Below, piece by piece: positions 34,906 through 43,700 of a DNA stretch of 64,000 nt (within the stretch, counting starts at the first letter, position 1; every line of letters begins with the position of its first letter). A program made the translations under genes and the position numbers. The DNA lies in assembly GCA_964654415.1 (NCBI GenBank), contig CAZZIP010000002.1:124001-188000 (forward strand), given 5' to 3'. Source of the DNA: Methylohalobius sp964654415. Lineage in GTDB: Bacteria > Pseudomonadota > Gammaproteobacteria > Methylococcales > Methylothermaceae. The notes beneath the pieces are model-generated. The model was not told where the DNA came from and ran no database searches. It was given only the letters and a program-made list of their open reading frames with translations.

Positions 34906-35819
34906 GGCGCTACTCCTGCTATCAGCATCAACCCCAAAGCCATAGGGTACCCCCACGGCCAGTCGAGTTCAGGCATGAACTTAAAGTTCATGCCGTAGAT
35001 GCTCGCTACCAGCGTGGGTGGTAGAAACACCACGGCGGCGATGGAGAAGATCTTGATGATCTGGTTCTGCTCGATGTTGATGAAACCTTGCGCTGCGCTC
35101 ATCAAGAAGTTGATCTTGTCGAATACGAAGTTGTTGTGCGACAGCAGCGAGTCGACATCGTGGAGCAGATCGCGGGTCCGATTGATCTGCTCGCCATCCA
35201 GGCGGCTGCGGCGGAGCAAAAAGGTAAGCGCCCGCTGGGCATCCATCAGACACAGGCGCACTTTGCCATTGGTGTCCTCGCAGCGTGCCAGAACATCTAG
35301 GGATTCTTCCAGGTCGACATCGTTCTTTTCCAGCACTTGGGCGCTGACTACTTCCAGTTCCTGGTAAAGCTCCTCTAAGGTATCGGCCAGATCGTCGATT
35401 TTGATTTCAAACAGGCTCAGCAACATGTCGGCGGGACTGCGGGCTAAGTGGGAATCGTGGCGGGCGCGCATGCGCAGCAGGCGGAAAGCGGGAATCTCCC
35501 GCTCGCGCAAGGTGATCAGGCGATTATCGGTCAGGGTAAAAGCCACCGAGGTGTTGCGGGGTCTGCCTTCTACTTCGTGGAGAAACAGCGAATGGATGTG
35601 CAGTCCGACCTCGTCCTCGTAAAAACGCGAACTGGCCTCGATCTCATCCACATCCTCCGGGTCAGGCAACTCCTGCCGAAGCAGATCGGAGACGCGCGCC
35701 AACTCCTCGTCCGTCGGATCGATGAGGTCCAACCACACAGCGCGTTCGAGCACAGAAAGCTCCACGCTCGGGTCGGCCGGCAACAGGCGGCCGGTTTCGC
35801 CGATGTAAGCATTGAGCAT
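34872..35819 (-). CDS. corA: CorA-type magnesium/cobalt transporter
   Basis: 315 residues, close to the E. coli CorA length of 316. Cytoplasmic alpha/beta domain, a long stalk helix, then two C-terminal transmembrane helices with the selectivity signature YGMN near residue 280 (SIYGMNFKFMPEL) and a basic C-terminus (KRKGW). It is a homopentameric Mg2+ channel. Gene ends inside convergent ydcF-like gene; starts back to back with the CPBP gene. Confidence 0.95.
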   Translation of the reverse strand: MLNAYIGETGRLLPADPSVELSVLERAVWLDLIDPTDEELARVSDLLRQELPDPEDVDEIEASSRFYEDEVGLHIHSLFLHEVEGRPRNTSVAFTLTDNRLITLREREIPAFRLLRMRARHDSHLARSPADMLLSLFEIKIDDLADTLEELYQELEVVSAQVLEKNDVDLEESLDVLARCEDTNGKVRLCLMDAQRALTFLLRRSRLDGEQINRTRDLLHDVDSLLSHNNFVFDKINFLMSAAQGFINIEQNQIIKIFSIAAVVFLPPTLVASIYGMNFKFMPELDWPWGYPMALGLMLIAGVAPYWYFKRKGWL

Positions 35820-35952
35820 GCCGACTCCCCAAATTCAAAGCCGGCGAATCTTATCATATCCATGGAAGCATCTGTACGACTCTCCGTACAAATCCAATCC
35901 GAGCGTGGTAATCTAAAACTTTCAACACCAATCCCAGACTTGTGCGCACCTC

Positions 35953-36690
35953 ATGCCTAGCGTCGGTCCAGTGCTGTTCTTGATTGCTTGCTACGTCCTG
36001 GCGGTGCAGCTGTTATCGGGTGTCTTTTTGCTCTGGCTCGGCCCTTCTTGGCTGTGGCGGGCAAGCTTAGTGGCCGAGCTTGGGTTTCTAGCCGGCCTGA
36101 TTGCCTATTTGAAGCGCTTCGATCCTTATATTTTAGGGCTTAGGTCAGTGGCTTGGACAGAAGCAATCCAGGTGGTGCTATGGTTCCAGGCAATCGCCTT
36201 TGCCAGCGACGCGGCGATCCTGTGGCTTGCGCCGTCGGCGCTGGTGGACGACTACCTCCAAATATTTCAACCGGCTGCGCCTTCAGAATGGGTTGCCTTG
36301 GCCGCAGTGGCTGCCGGCGCGGCACCGGTGATCGAAGAGCTGTTGTTTCGGGGGCTTTTGCTGGCCGCGCTGCGCTACCGGTTTGGGACGGCTTTGGCCA
36401 TCGTCGGCAGCGCGCTGTTGTTTTCCCTGGTCCATGTGGATTGGCTGCAAATCTTGGCTTCTCTGCCGTTAGGACTGATGCTTGGGGCCTATGTGGCCCG
36501 TGGCGGCAGCCTCTACGTCACTGCCGCTGCGCATATCCTGGGCAACGGCTTTTCTTTTCTGGGGTTGGTGCTTCCCGGTGTTCCCTGGATTTCCGCCGAC
36601 TGGCGGCCTAGCGATACCGAAGGGGCTTTCGCTTTGCTCGCGGCTGTTGGCTTGTTCGGCTGTTTCCTGCGCCGCTATCCCATCGAGTAA
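35953..36690 (+). CDS. CPBP-family intramembrane glutamic protease
   Basis: 245 residues, about eight hydrophobic segments. The CPBP (Abi) motifs are clear: EELLFRGLLLAALRYRFG (EExxxR) near residues 131-148, then SLVHVDWLQ (motif 2 His) and AHILGNGFSF (motif 3). Family members include Rce1-like CAAX proteases and self-immunity proteins for bacteriocins; no such genes are near. Function unassigned. Confidence 0.85.
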   Translation: MPSVGPVLFLIACYVLAVQLLSGVFLLWLGPSWLWRASLVAELGFLAGLIAYLKRFDPYILGLRSVAWTEAIQVVLWFQAIAFASDAAILWLAPSALVDDYLQIFQPAAPSEWVALAAVAAGAAPVIEELLFRGLLLAALRYRFGTALAIVGSALLFSLVHVDWLQILASLPLGLMLGAYVARGGSLYVTAAAHILGNGFSFLGLVLPGVPWISADWRPSDTEGAFALLAAVGLFGCFLRRYPIE

Positions 36691-36717
36691 AAGCATCCGA
36701 GCCAGCGCCTTGCTGCC

Positions 36718-36747
36718 TTGACAATCCGCCATTCGTGAGAGTAACGT
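36718..36747 (+). promoter_or_regulatory. Candidate sigma-70 promoter for the PfkB-like gene
   Basis: A perfect -35 TTGACA (36718-36723) with a weak -10 TAACGT (36742-36747) at 18-bp spacing, some 60 nt before the start codon of the PfkB-like gene. The -10 is poor, so confidence is modest. Confidence 0.35.
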
Positions 36748-36805
36748 AACCTGTCTACAAAAAAACATAGAAAAAGCTAATTTATTTGAAACCAGGTTGT
36801 TTTCA

Positions 36806-38380
36806 ATGCAAGAGCGCATCTCCCAGAACTTGCAGGCGGTCGGCTGCGTTCCCGACAGTTTAAGCTTTATCCTGAAGCGCGAACTTCAGGACTGCGACGT
36901 CGCCTCTACCTCCATCGAGTGCGGCACGGTCGAGGACATTCGCATCGAGGTTCCCGAGGAGGTGTTTCGGGCGGTGGAACAGAAAGTAACGACGTTGCGC
37001 TCGCCCAGCATCCAGGAGAAGATCGAGCAGGGTATTCCCAAACTGCCGGCGCGCACGATCGACATCGAGGAGAACTCGCGCGAAATCGCTTTGACCATCC
37101 TCAGCGACGACCCGCAACCGGTGGTTCTGTCATTGTCTTTTTCAGCCGCCACGACGGCTGTCCATCGCGGACTCGGTGGGGGCGCGTTCAACACCACGGT
37201 GGACAGCGCGATCATCAACTTGGCGCTCTATCGCGCCTTGGGCCTTCCTGAGAGCAAGCTGCCCAGGGCGCATCTGTATCTGACCTTACCTGAGGATAGG
37301 GTCGAGTTGGTGCGCCAGCAGGCCAAACCCTTTCCCAACCTCGATATTCTCTGGGTAGATGGCAAACCCCGCCGCTCGGTGTTTATTAAAAACCGGGTCA
37401 GCGGCGAGGAGATTTATTTCAGCACCCCTTACGGCCAAGTCAACCCCAACCGCGCGATCCCCACCTTGCGTACCCCGCGGTTTTTACTCCTCCACAACCA
37501 ACCCGATGACCTCATCTTCTGGGACGTGGCGGTGCGCGTGCGCAACGACCTGGCCGAGCACTCGGTGGTCTGGAGCGTAGGTTCTAATCAGATTCGCGAT
37601 GGGATCGACCGCTACGCCTCTCCCATCGGCGTATGCGAGACTATGACTTTGAACCTGGGAGAAGCTTTGGCCTGGATCCGCAAGTCCAATTCTCCCTGCA
37701 TCCGCAATGACGATGTGCTGCTCGCGCATCTTGAGGAATACCACGACGGCGAAAAACCCCAGCGTGGCCGGACCAGCTTTGTGCGCATCTTCGGGATCTT
37801 CAAATCGGAATTGGGTCGTGAAAAAACCTTGGTTCTCCCTGAAGATCCCGAAAAGCGCCGCATCGCCGCTCAACGCTGCGCCGACATTCTGCACCGCATT
37901 GGGGTCAAGGAGAGCGTATTTATCACCGATGGCTCCAACCCCACCATTGCCAGTTTTAAATACGAGGACAGAAAGACCGGCAAGCGCAAAAAAGTCCAGT
38001 ATTACATCCCGATCCTGGACCCTGAAACCGGCGCCAAGATCGACCGCCTCATTCAGGCCTCAGGGTGCACGATCGGCAAAGATGCCACCGGCTGCGGCGA
38101 TTCGTATACCGCCACCGTCTTGGCCTTGAAGCAGATCACTGGCAACCGGGTTTATCCTACCACCATCGCCATTCTCGCCAACCACATCGCGCGGTTGGTG
38201 TACGCCATGCCTTTTTCGAATCTGATGGAGGTCGAGGCGCACTGCCCAGGGATCACCGAAAAGGTCGTGCGCTTGGCCCTTGAAAACCTGGACGAAGTCA
38301 ACGCCCACTGCCGGGAGCACAATGCGCTTCCCTTGCTCAAGTCGGCGGTGCACTCGCTAATCTTCCAGGCGCTCGTGTGA
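36806..38380 (+). CDS. PfkB-family (ribokinase-like) kinase, long form
   Basis: 524 residues from the ATG at 36806, chosen over a TTG 9 nt upstream because AGG lies about 9 nt before it. The C-terminal half has the PfkB signature D426-A-T-G-C-G-D-S (usually DTxGAGD), with the catalytic base Asp432 and the anion hole, followed by TATVLALKQIT. The mid-part has FSAATTAVHRGLGGGAFNTT and KESVFITDGSNPT. About 100 extra N-terminal residues lack homology that I recognise. Substrate is unknown; PfkB members phosphorylate sugars and nucleosides. It ends within a convergent kinase gene (44-nt overlap). Confidence 0.75.
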   Translation: MQERISQNLQAVGCVPDSLSFILKRELQDCDVASTSIECGTVEDIRIEVPEEVFRAVEQKVTTLRSPSIQEKIEQGIPKLPARTIDIEENSREIALTILSDDPQPVVLSLSFSAATTAVHRGLGGGAFNTTVDSAIINLALYRALGLPESKLPRAHLYLTLPEDRVELVRQQAKPFPNLDILWVDGKPRRSVFIKNRVSGEEIYFSTPYGQVNPNRAIPTLRTPRFLLLHNQPDDLIFWDVAVRVRNDLAEHSVVWSVGSNQIRDGIDRYASPIGVCETMTLNLGEALAWIRKSNSPCIRNDDVLLAHLEEYHDGEKPQRGRTSFVRIFGIFKSELGREKTLVLPEDPEKRRIAAQRCADILHRIGVKESVFITDGSNPTIASFKYEDRKTGKRKKVQYYIPILDPETGAKIDRLIQASGCTIGKDATGCGDSYTATVLALKQITGNRVYPTTIAILANHIARLVYAMPFSNLMEVEAHCPGITEKVVRLALENLDEVNAHCREHNALPLLKSAVHSLIFQALV

Positions 38381-39407
38381 GCTTTCGCCACAGCTTGCGC
38401 AGAAGGCGCTGCTGGCCTAACACTTGGCGCGCGAGGGCAAACTGCTCCAAAGCGCGGTTTAAGTTTTGCTCCGGGTCGCTGACCTTGAAATACCGGTTGC
38501 CTTCTAAGTAATCTGTCAAGAACCGCACTCCCAGCTCAAACGGGAGAAGCGCGATGGCGTGCGGCACCCAGCGGAGCTCTTCCGGGCTGAGAAGGCCATT
38601 GAGTTCCGCCAACCACCCCGCGAGCACTTTTTCGATCAAGTCCAGTTCGAACCCTCCTGCCTCGTGGCAGACCGAGCGCAGGCAATCGCCGATGTCGTAG
38701 TGGACAAGCCCAGGTCCTACCGTATCCAGATCGACCCAGGCCAAAGGCTTTGAGGTCTTGGCGTCGAACAGCAAGTTGTCCAGTTTCGGATCGCCGTGAA
38801 CGATCCTGAGCGGCAGTCGCCCGGACCGCCTGGCTTGGTCCAGTCCGCATGCCCAACGGCTCAGCTTTGTTATCCAGTCGAACAGGGATTCAAGCGCTTT
38901 TGACTTTTGCCCGCACCAGCCGAGGCGCGCGCGTTCCAAAGCGGCAAGATAGCTTGGCGTCACGTGGAAGCCGGGCAAGGGATCGTTCCACCCGGAACAG
39001 TCTATCCCCGCCAGCAAGCGGTGGAAATGCCCCAGGCTCGCGCCCAAAGCCTCAGCTACCTGGTGGGTCTTGATCTTGGTGAGGGTCACCCCATCGAGGT
39101 ATTCCAGCATGCGCCAGTATTCTCCGGCGTCATCCTCGATCCAATCCTTTCCCTCACGAGTAGGAACGAGGCGCGGCAGGCGAAGATCGGCTGCCGGCAA
39201 GCCGTTCCAATAGTGTTGCAAGCGGCGCAAGTTGGCTAGGATCCGCTCCGGCCTCGGGAACACCCGGCGGTTGATGCGCTGTAGCACCCCACAGGATCGA
39301 TCGGTGGCGACTCGGTAGGTGGCATTGATTAACCCTCCACCCAAAGGCTCCACCGCTACCACTTGGCCAGGCAGGGCGAAGCGGGAGGCCAGTTCAAGCG
39401 CGTTCAT
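38337..39407 (-). CDS. APH-fold phosphotransferase, NahK-like
   Basis: 356 residues of the aminoglycoside phosphotransferase (APH/choline-kinase-like) family. Brenner motif LRIVHGDPKLDNLLFD around residues 215-230 with the metal-binding DLDTVGPGLVHYDIGDCLR after it. VLQRINRRVFPRPERILANL near residues 40-60 and the pattern as a whole match N-acetylhexosamine 1-kinase (NahK) and related sugar kinases more than drug kinases. It follows smr with an ATGA overlap. The actual substrate is not shown by the sequence. Confidence 0.8.
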   Translation of the reverse strand: MNALELASRFALPGQVVAVEPLGGGLINATYRVATDRSCGVLQRINRRVFPRPERILANLRRLQHYWNGLPAADLRLPRLVPTREGKDWIEDDAGEYWRMLEYLDGVTLTKIKTHQVAEALGASLGHFHRLLAGIDCSGWNDPLPGFHVTPSYLAALERARLGWCGQKSKALESLFDWITKLSRWACGLDQARRSGRLPLRIVHGDPKLDNLLFDAKTSKPLAWVDLDTVGPGLVHYDIGDCLRSVCHEAGGFELDLIEKVLAGWLAELNGLLSPEELRWVPHAIALLPFELGVRFLTDYLEGNRYFKVSDPEQNLNRALEQFALARQVLGQQRLLRKLWRKLTRAPGRLASAPPT

Positions 39408-39988
39408 CGCTCCGCCATCTGAAACCTACGCCGGTTGCGCTCTTTCTGCAAGGCCCCTTTCTTGAGCAGGATATAAACTGCTCCCGTCCCGCCGTGACCG
39501 CTTTGGGCGCTGTGGAAGGCCAATACCGGCGCAAGCATGGGCAGCCAACGCGCCAGGCAGCTTTTGAGCACACCGCCTTGGCCTTTGCCTTTGCCGTGGA
39601 TGATCAAAGCACAACGCACCTCGTCTTGCAGGCATTGCTGGACGAAATGGTAAACCTTGTGTCTTGCTTGAACTACGGTCAGCCGATGTAGGTCCAATAT
39701 TGCTCCGACCGGATACTCTCCACGCTTGAGCTTCAAAAACACACCGTGCTGTACCCCCGGGCGTTTGAAACTCAAAATCGCCTCGGGTGCGACCGGTTCG
39801 ATGAAAACGACAGGCAAAAACCCCTGATCGTCGAGACAACGCCGCGCTGCTTCTCGGCGGTATTCGTGCCCCGGGGTGGTGGCCTTGGATTTGGGCAGCG
39901 GCAGCTTATCGGTAGCAGCGAGCGGGCAGATGCCCGCCATGGCTTGCTTGAATAAAGCTTCTTCATCTAGATGATTAGTATCACTCAT
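39404..39988 (-). CDS. Smr-domain protein (SmrA/SmrB-like endonuclease)
   Basis: 194 residues from ATG 39988 (the longer frame is a shadow of the preceding gene). The Smr domain, about residues 100-185, has LDLHRLTVVQARHKVYHFVQ, LIIHGKGKGQGGVLKSCLA, then PMLAPVLAFHSAQSGHGGTGAVYILL, matching the LDLHG..HGKG..GGxGA pattern with R-L instead of G after the His. Related SmrB cleaves mRNA at collided ribosomes. Length is typical. Confidence 0.88.
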   Translation of the reverse strand: MSDTNHLDEEALFKQAMAGICPLAATDKLPLPKSKATTPGHEYRREAARRCLDDQGFLPVVFIEPVAPEAILSFKRPGVQHGVFLKLKRGEYPVGAILDLHRLTVVQARHKVYHFVQQCLQDEVRCALIIHGKGKGQGGVLKSCLARWLPMLAPVLAFHSAQSGHGGTGAVYILLKKGALQKERNRRRFQMAER

Positions 39989-40787
39989 CGCTGTTCCCGC
40001 TTGGGACGACTCGCCGCAGCCAACCGTCGATGCGCCTGGCCAGCAGTTCGTCCTTGGCATGATAATGATGATCAGCGGCAGAGAACTGGAGCTGGCGATA
40101 CGCCGGCTTGTCTTTGAGCAGCAAATGGCGCTCTGTAGCCGTCGCTTTGATTTTGGAATGGTCCTGTTCGGCATAGACATCCAGCACTGGGATTCGGATG
40201 GCCTGGAGCCAAGCTCTGGTTTCCTCGCTGGCCGATTCAGGCCAGGCGAGGCTGAGCAATACCGCCGCCTTAAGCTGCGGTTCGGGTTCGGCCAGATACT
40301 TAAGCAGCACCAGCCCGCCGAAGCCATGCCCCACCGCAGCGATGGCCTCGCCGCCTTGGGACTTGAGCCAGTCCACCGCCGCCTTGAGCCTCGCTGAGCC
40401 ATCCGGCAGCAGGGTTCGATACTCCTCTGGCCCGGCGACCGCATCGAGGACCGGCAGTTGCAGGCTCAGGACATCCCAGCCGTGCGCCGGAAGATACCGT
40501 TCAATCCCAGAGGCGACGGGCGAATCGGCGCGCCATCCGGCTTCCGGCAGGAACACCACTGCCCCGCGCGCGGTTTGGGTTCGAGCAGGAGCGTACACCG
40601 CCGAAAATTTTCCCGCCTCCAGCGGAATCTCGACGATCTGACCTTGGTGCAGGTCTTCTTTAAGCTGCTCCAGCAAGCCTGCTTCTTCCACTCGATTGGG
40701 AGCCGCCTGCGCGGAGAGCGCCACTCCCAACAACAGCCACCCCATAAACTCACGGCACCAATACCGCCGCCCCTTGAAATCGGCCAT
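39981..40787 (-). CDS. DUF3530-like exported alpha/beta-hydrolase-fold protein
   Basis: 268 residues. A signal peptide with a basic N-region (KGRRYWCREF) leads to WLLLGVALSAQA. The remainder resembles DUF3530 proteins: GAVVFLPEAGWRADSP, LPAHGWDVLSLQLPVLD, then AAVGHGFGGLVLLKYLAE, where the nucleophile position of G-x-S-x-G is occupied as G-H-G-F-G, so the usual serine is missing. An internal Met (position 15, at 40745) just past the alcohol-dehydrogenase stop is an alternative start. Overlaps smr by 8 nt. Confidence 0.7.
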   Translation of the reverse strand: MADFKGRRYWCREFMGWLLLGVALSAQAAPNRVEEAGLLEQLKEDLHQGQIVEIPLEAGKFSAVYAPARTQTARGAVVFLPEAGWRADSPVASGIERYLPAHGWDVLSLQLPVLDAVAGPEEYRTLLPDGSARLKAAVDWLKSQGGEAIAAVGHGFGGLVLLKYLAEPEPQLKAAVLLSLAWPESASEETRAWLQAIRIPVLDVYAEQDHSKIKATATERHLLLKDKPAYRQLQFSAADHHYHAKDELLARRIDGWLRRVVPSGNSDE

Positions 40788-41745
40788 GGCGCAAATCCTC
40801 TAGAGCCTGGTTCGCTTCGGTTAATGGGTAAGGATGGACCTCAGTATGAAGAGTAAAAGCTGCCGCGATACTCAGAAATTCCTCGCCATCACGACGGGTT
40901 AAGTTAGCCACCGTGCAGAGACTCCGTTCCCCCCACAGCAAGGCGTAAGGAAAGCCGGGGATATCGCTCATGTGGATGCCGGCGCAGATCACTTTGCCTC
41001 CTTTGCGCACTGCCTTCAAGGCCAAAGGTACCAGCGCTCCAACCGGGGCATAGAGGATCGCCGCATCCAACTCGTTAGGGGGAGGCTGGTTGGAGTCTCC
41101 TGCCCACACCGCCCCTAGGGAGCGCGCAAATTCCTGCGCTTTCAGGTCGCCTGGCCGAGTGAAGGCGTACACTTGGCGTTGTTGGCGAACCGCCACCTGA
41201 GCGATGATATGGGCGGCGGCGCCAAATCCATACAACCCGATCCTTTCGGCGTCCTCGGCCAAGGCATAGGAGCGATAGCCGATCAGTCCGGCGCAGAGCA
41301 AGGGGGCGATATGCAAGTCGTCGTAATTGTCTGGCAAAGGGAACACATAGCGGGCATCGGCTAAAGTATATTCGGCATAGCCGCCGTCTAGGGTATAACC
41401 GGTAAATCCGGGTCTATCACATAGGTTCTCGCGTCCCATGCGGCAGAAGCGGCATTCGCCGCAGGTGTCCCCAAGCCAGGGTACGCCAACTCGCCTCCCG
41501 GCGAGAAATGGATCGACTCCTTCTCCTAGGGCGATCACTTGGCCTACGACCTCGTGGCCAGGAACAAGCGGCAGCTTGGGGTTGGGCAGTTCGCCGTCGA
41601 CCACGTGCAGATCGGTGCGGCAGACGCCGCACGCTTTGACTTTGAGCAGAATCTGGCCGGGACCAGGACGCGGAATTTCCCGCTCGACCAATTTAAGGGG
41701 CGTACGCGGCCGTTCCAGAATCATGACGCGCATCTTGTGAGCCAC
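40750..41745 (-). CDS. Zinc-dependent alcohol dehydrogenase (MDR family)
   Basis: 331 residues from GTG 41745 (an ATG at 41733 is also possible). Catalytic zinc ligands are in CGVCRTDLHVVDG and GHEVVGQV; the structural-zinc four-Cys lobe is CGECRFCRMGRENLC near residues 95-110. The nucleotide motif reads GLYGFGAAAHIIAQVAVRQQ, a variant of GxGxxG. Close to AdhA/AdhP-like or cinnamyl-alcohol-type dehydrogenases; specific substrate unknown. It is read first in the minus-strand row leading to the DUF3530, smr and kinase genes. Confidence 0.85.
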   Translation of the reverse strand: MAHKMRVMILERPRTPLKLVEREIPRPGPGQILLKVKACGVCRTDLHVVDGELPNPKLPLVPGHEVVGQVIALGEGVDPFLAGRRVGVPWLGDTCGECRFCRMGRENLCDRPGFTGYTLDGGYAEYTLADARYVFPLPDNYDDLHIAPLLCAGLIGYRSYALAEDAERIGLYGFGAAAHIIAQVAVRQQRQVYAFTRPGDLKAQEFARSLGAVWAGDSNQPPPNELDAAILYAPVGALVPLALKAVRKGGKVICAGIHMSDIPGFPYALLWGERSLCTVANLTRRDGEEFLSIAAAFTLHTEVHPYPLTEANQALEDLRHGRFQGAAVLVP

Positions 41746-41777
41746 TGCGGCCTCCGGTAAGATAGCAAACCTCCTAC

Positions 41778-42941
41778 ATGATACACCGTCTTTCCCCCAA
41801 CAGTTCCCAGCCCATGCCAGAATCTAGTCAAACTGCTCGGATTTCGCTGCACTCCGAAGGCGATCGCCTGCGCCTTTGCCTTGGCGGCGACTGGCTCCTG
41901 TCTGCTCCCTACCCGGCAACCGAGGAGCTCGCATTGGCTTTCAAAAGCGCTCCAAAGCAGATTATCGTCGAAGGGGAAGCATTGGGTGCTTGGGACAGCA
42001 GCCTGATCCTGTTTTTGTACCAACTCCACAAGCGCTGTCTGGCACAGGGTATCGGGCTAGAGTTTGCGGCAGTTCCGGAAGGAATAAAACGCCTGCTTAA
42101 GCTCTCCACGGCGGTTCCCACGCAAGCCGGGCAATCGCGACCTAAACCCTCTTTCCTGGCGCGCACTGGCCTGAGGCTGATGGACCTGGCCCAGGAAACC
42201 TATGAATTTACCCACTTCATCGGCGAAGCTACGGTAATCTTCCTGCGCTTCCTCTACGGCAAAGCCCGCTACCGTAGCCAGGACCTATGGTGGCTTTTGC
42301 AGGAATGCGGCCCTAGCGCGTTGCCCATCGTCACCCTCATCGCCCTTTTGGTCGGCTTGATTTTGGCTTATGTAGGAGCGGTGCAATTGTCCTTGTTTGG
42401 CGCCCAAATATATGTAGCCAATTTGGTCGGACTTGGCATGTTGCGCGAGATGGGGGCGATGATGACGGCGGTGATCATGGCCGGCCGCACAGGAGCGGCC
42501 TACGCCGCCCAACTCGGCACCATGCAGGTCAACGATGAAATCGACGCCTTGAAGACCCTGGGGCTGTCGCCTATGGAATTTCTGGTTTTGCCGCGGATGC
42601 TGGCACTGATCCTCACGGTGCCGCTACTGACCGTCTACGCGGATGTGGTCGGTATCGTAGGCGGGGCGCTTGCCGCAGTCAGTGTCTTCGATCTTACCTT
42701 CCTAGAGTATGTTCATCAAACCCGCGCTGCTTTGGGGCTACACGATGCCCTCGTGGGCTTGATCAAAGCCGTGGTGTTCGGCGTCCTGATCGCGGCTTCT
42801 GGCTGCCTGCGCGGCATCCAATGTCAGCGCAGTGCGCAAAGCGTAGGCGAGGCGGCCACCTCGGCGGTGGTCACTGGCATCGTCGCCATCGTCGTGGCCG
42901 ATGCGCTGCTGACGATTCTGTTTACCCGATTGGATTTTTAG
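41778..42941 (+). CDS. mlaE: MlaE-family lipid ABC transporter permease with N-terminal STAS domain
   Basis: 387 residues. About residues 20-115 form a STAS-like domain (IIVEGEALGAWDSSLILFLYQ, then RLLKLSTAV) equivalent to MlaB; the rest, from about 130, is an MlaE permease: FIGEATVIFLRFL, AVIMAGRTGAAYAAQLGTMQ, VNDEIDALKTLGLSPMEFLV, then VTGIVAIVVADALLTILF. In E. coli STAS (MlaB) is a separate subunit; here it is fused to the permease. Start is uncertain: ATG 41778 or ATG 41814. It begins an operon with the ATPase, MCE protein and lipoprotein. Confidence 0.88.
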   Translation: MIHRLSPNSSQPMPESSQTARISLHSEGDRLRLCLGGDWLLSAPYPATEELALAFKSAPKQIIVEGEALGAWDSSLILFLYQLHKRCLAQGIGLEFAAVPEGIKRLLKLSTAVPTQAGQSRPKPSFLARTGLRLMDLAQETYEFTHFIGEATVIFLRFLYGKARYRSQDLWWLLQECGPSALPIVTLIALLVGLILAYVGAVQLSLFGAQIYVANLVGLGMLREMGAMMTAVIMAGRTGAAYAAQLGTMQVNDEIDALKTLGLSPMEFLVLPRMLALILTVPLLTVYADVVGIVGGALAAVSVFDLTFLEYVHQTRAALGLHDALVGLIKAVVFGVLIAASGCLRGIQCQRSAQSVGEAATSAVVTGIVAIVVADALLTILFTRLDF

Positions 42942-42944
42942 CTC

Positions 42945-43700
42945 GTGGCCGAACCCCACCTCGTCGTCCGCGACCTGACTCTGGCCTACGGCGAGCGGGT
43001 CATTCTGCAGGATTTGAATTTCACCATTAACCGAGGCGAAATCTTCATCATCATGGGCGGCAGTGGCTGCGGCAAAAGCACCCTACTGCGCCATCTGGTG
43101 GGCCTCTTGCGGCCGGCCAAGGGCCAAGTGCTCTACGGCGGGGAAGTGGATTTATGGCGCGCCGACCCGGACACCCGCTCGCAGATCCTGCGCCGGATCG
43201 GCGTCCTATATCAGAGCGGGGCGCTGTGGAGCTCGATGACCCTGGCCGAAAACGTCGGCTTGCCGCTTGCCGAATATACCGATTTGGACGCCCGCGCGAT
43301 CCGCGAACTGGCCTCGCTCAAGCTGGCCTTGGTAGGGCTTTCGGGTTTTGAGGATTATTATCCCTACGAAATCAGCGGCGGCATGCAGAAGCGCGCCGGT
43401 CTTGCCCGCGCCATCGCTTTGGACCCTGAAGTTTTGTTTTTCGATGAGCCTTCGGCGGGATTGGATCCGTTGAGCGCCAAGCGCCTAGACGATTTGATCT
43501 TGGAACTGCGCGCCAGCCTGGGCGCGACTGTAGTTATGGTCACCCACGAACTGCCTAGCATCTTAGCGCTGGGCACCGATTCCATTTTTCTCGACCCTGA
43601 GACCAAAACCGCCATCGCCCAGGGGCCGCCCCGTAAACTCTTAGAATCCAGTCCCGATCCCAAGGTGCGTGAATTTCTGACCCGCGGAGGAACCCTATGA
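42945..43700 (+). CDS. mlaF: MlaF-type lipid ABC transporter ATPase
   Basis: 251 residues from a GTG 4 nt after the permease stop. Walker A MGGSGCGKST, Q-loop LYQSGALWSSMT, signature ISGGMQKRAGLARA, Walker B VLFFDEPSAGLDP, H-loop VTHELPS. MlaF ATPases power phospholipid transport across the periplasm. Overlaps mlaD by 4 nt. Confidence 0.94.
   Translation: MAEPHLVVRDLTLAYGERVILQDLNFTINRGEIFIIMGGSGCGKSTLLRHLVGLLRPAKGQVLYGGEVDLWRADPDTRSQILRRIGVLYQSGALWSSMTLAENVGLPLAEYTDLDARAIRELASLKLALVGLSGFEDYYPYEISGGMQKRAGLARAIALDPEVLFFDEPSAGLDPLSAKRLDDLILELRASLGATVVMVTHELPSILALGTDSIFLDPETKTAIAQGPPRKLLESSPDPKVREFLTRGGTL

Noticed and set aside
39990..40444. Upstream extension of the Smr ORF to a 346-residue protein
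   Set aside because: The extra 152 residues lie opposite the correct frame of the DUF3530-like gene and are Ser/Arg-rich shadow sequence; the ATG at 39988 begins the Smr family homology.
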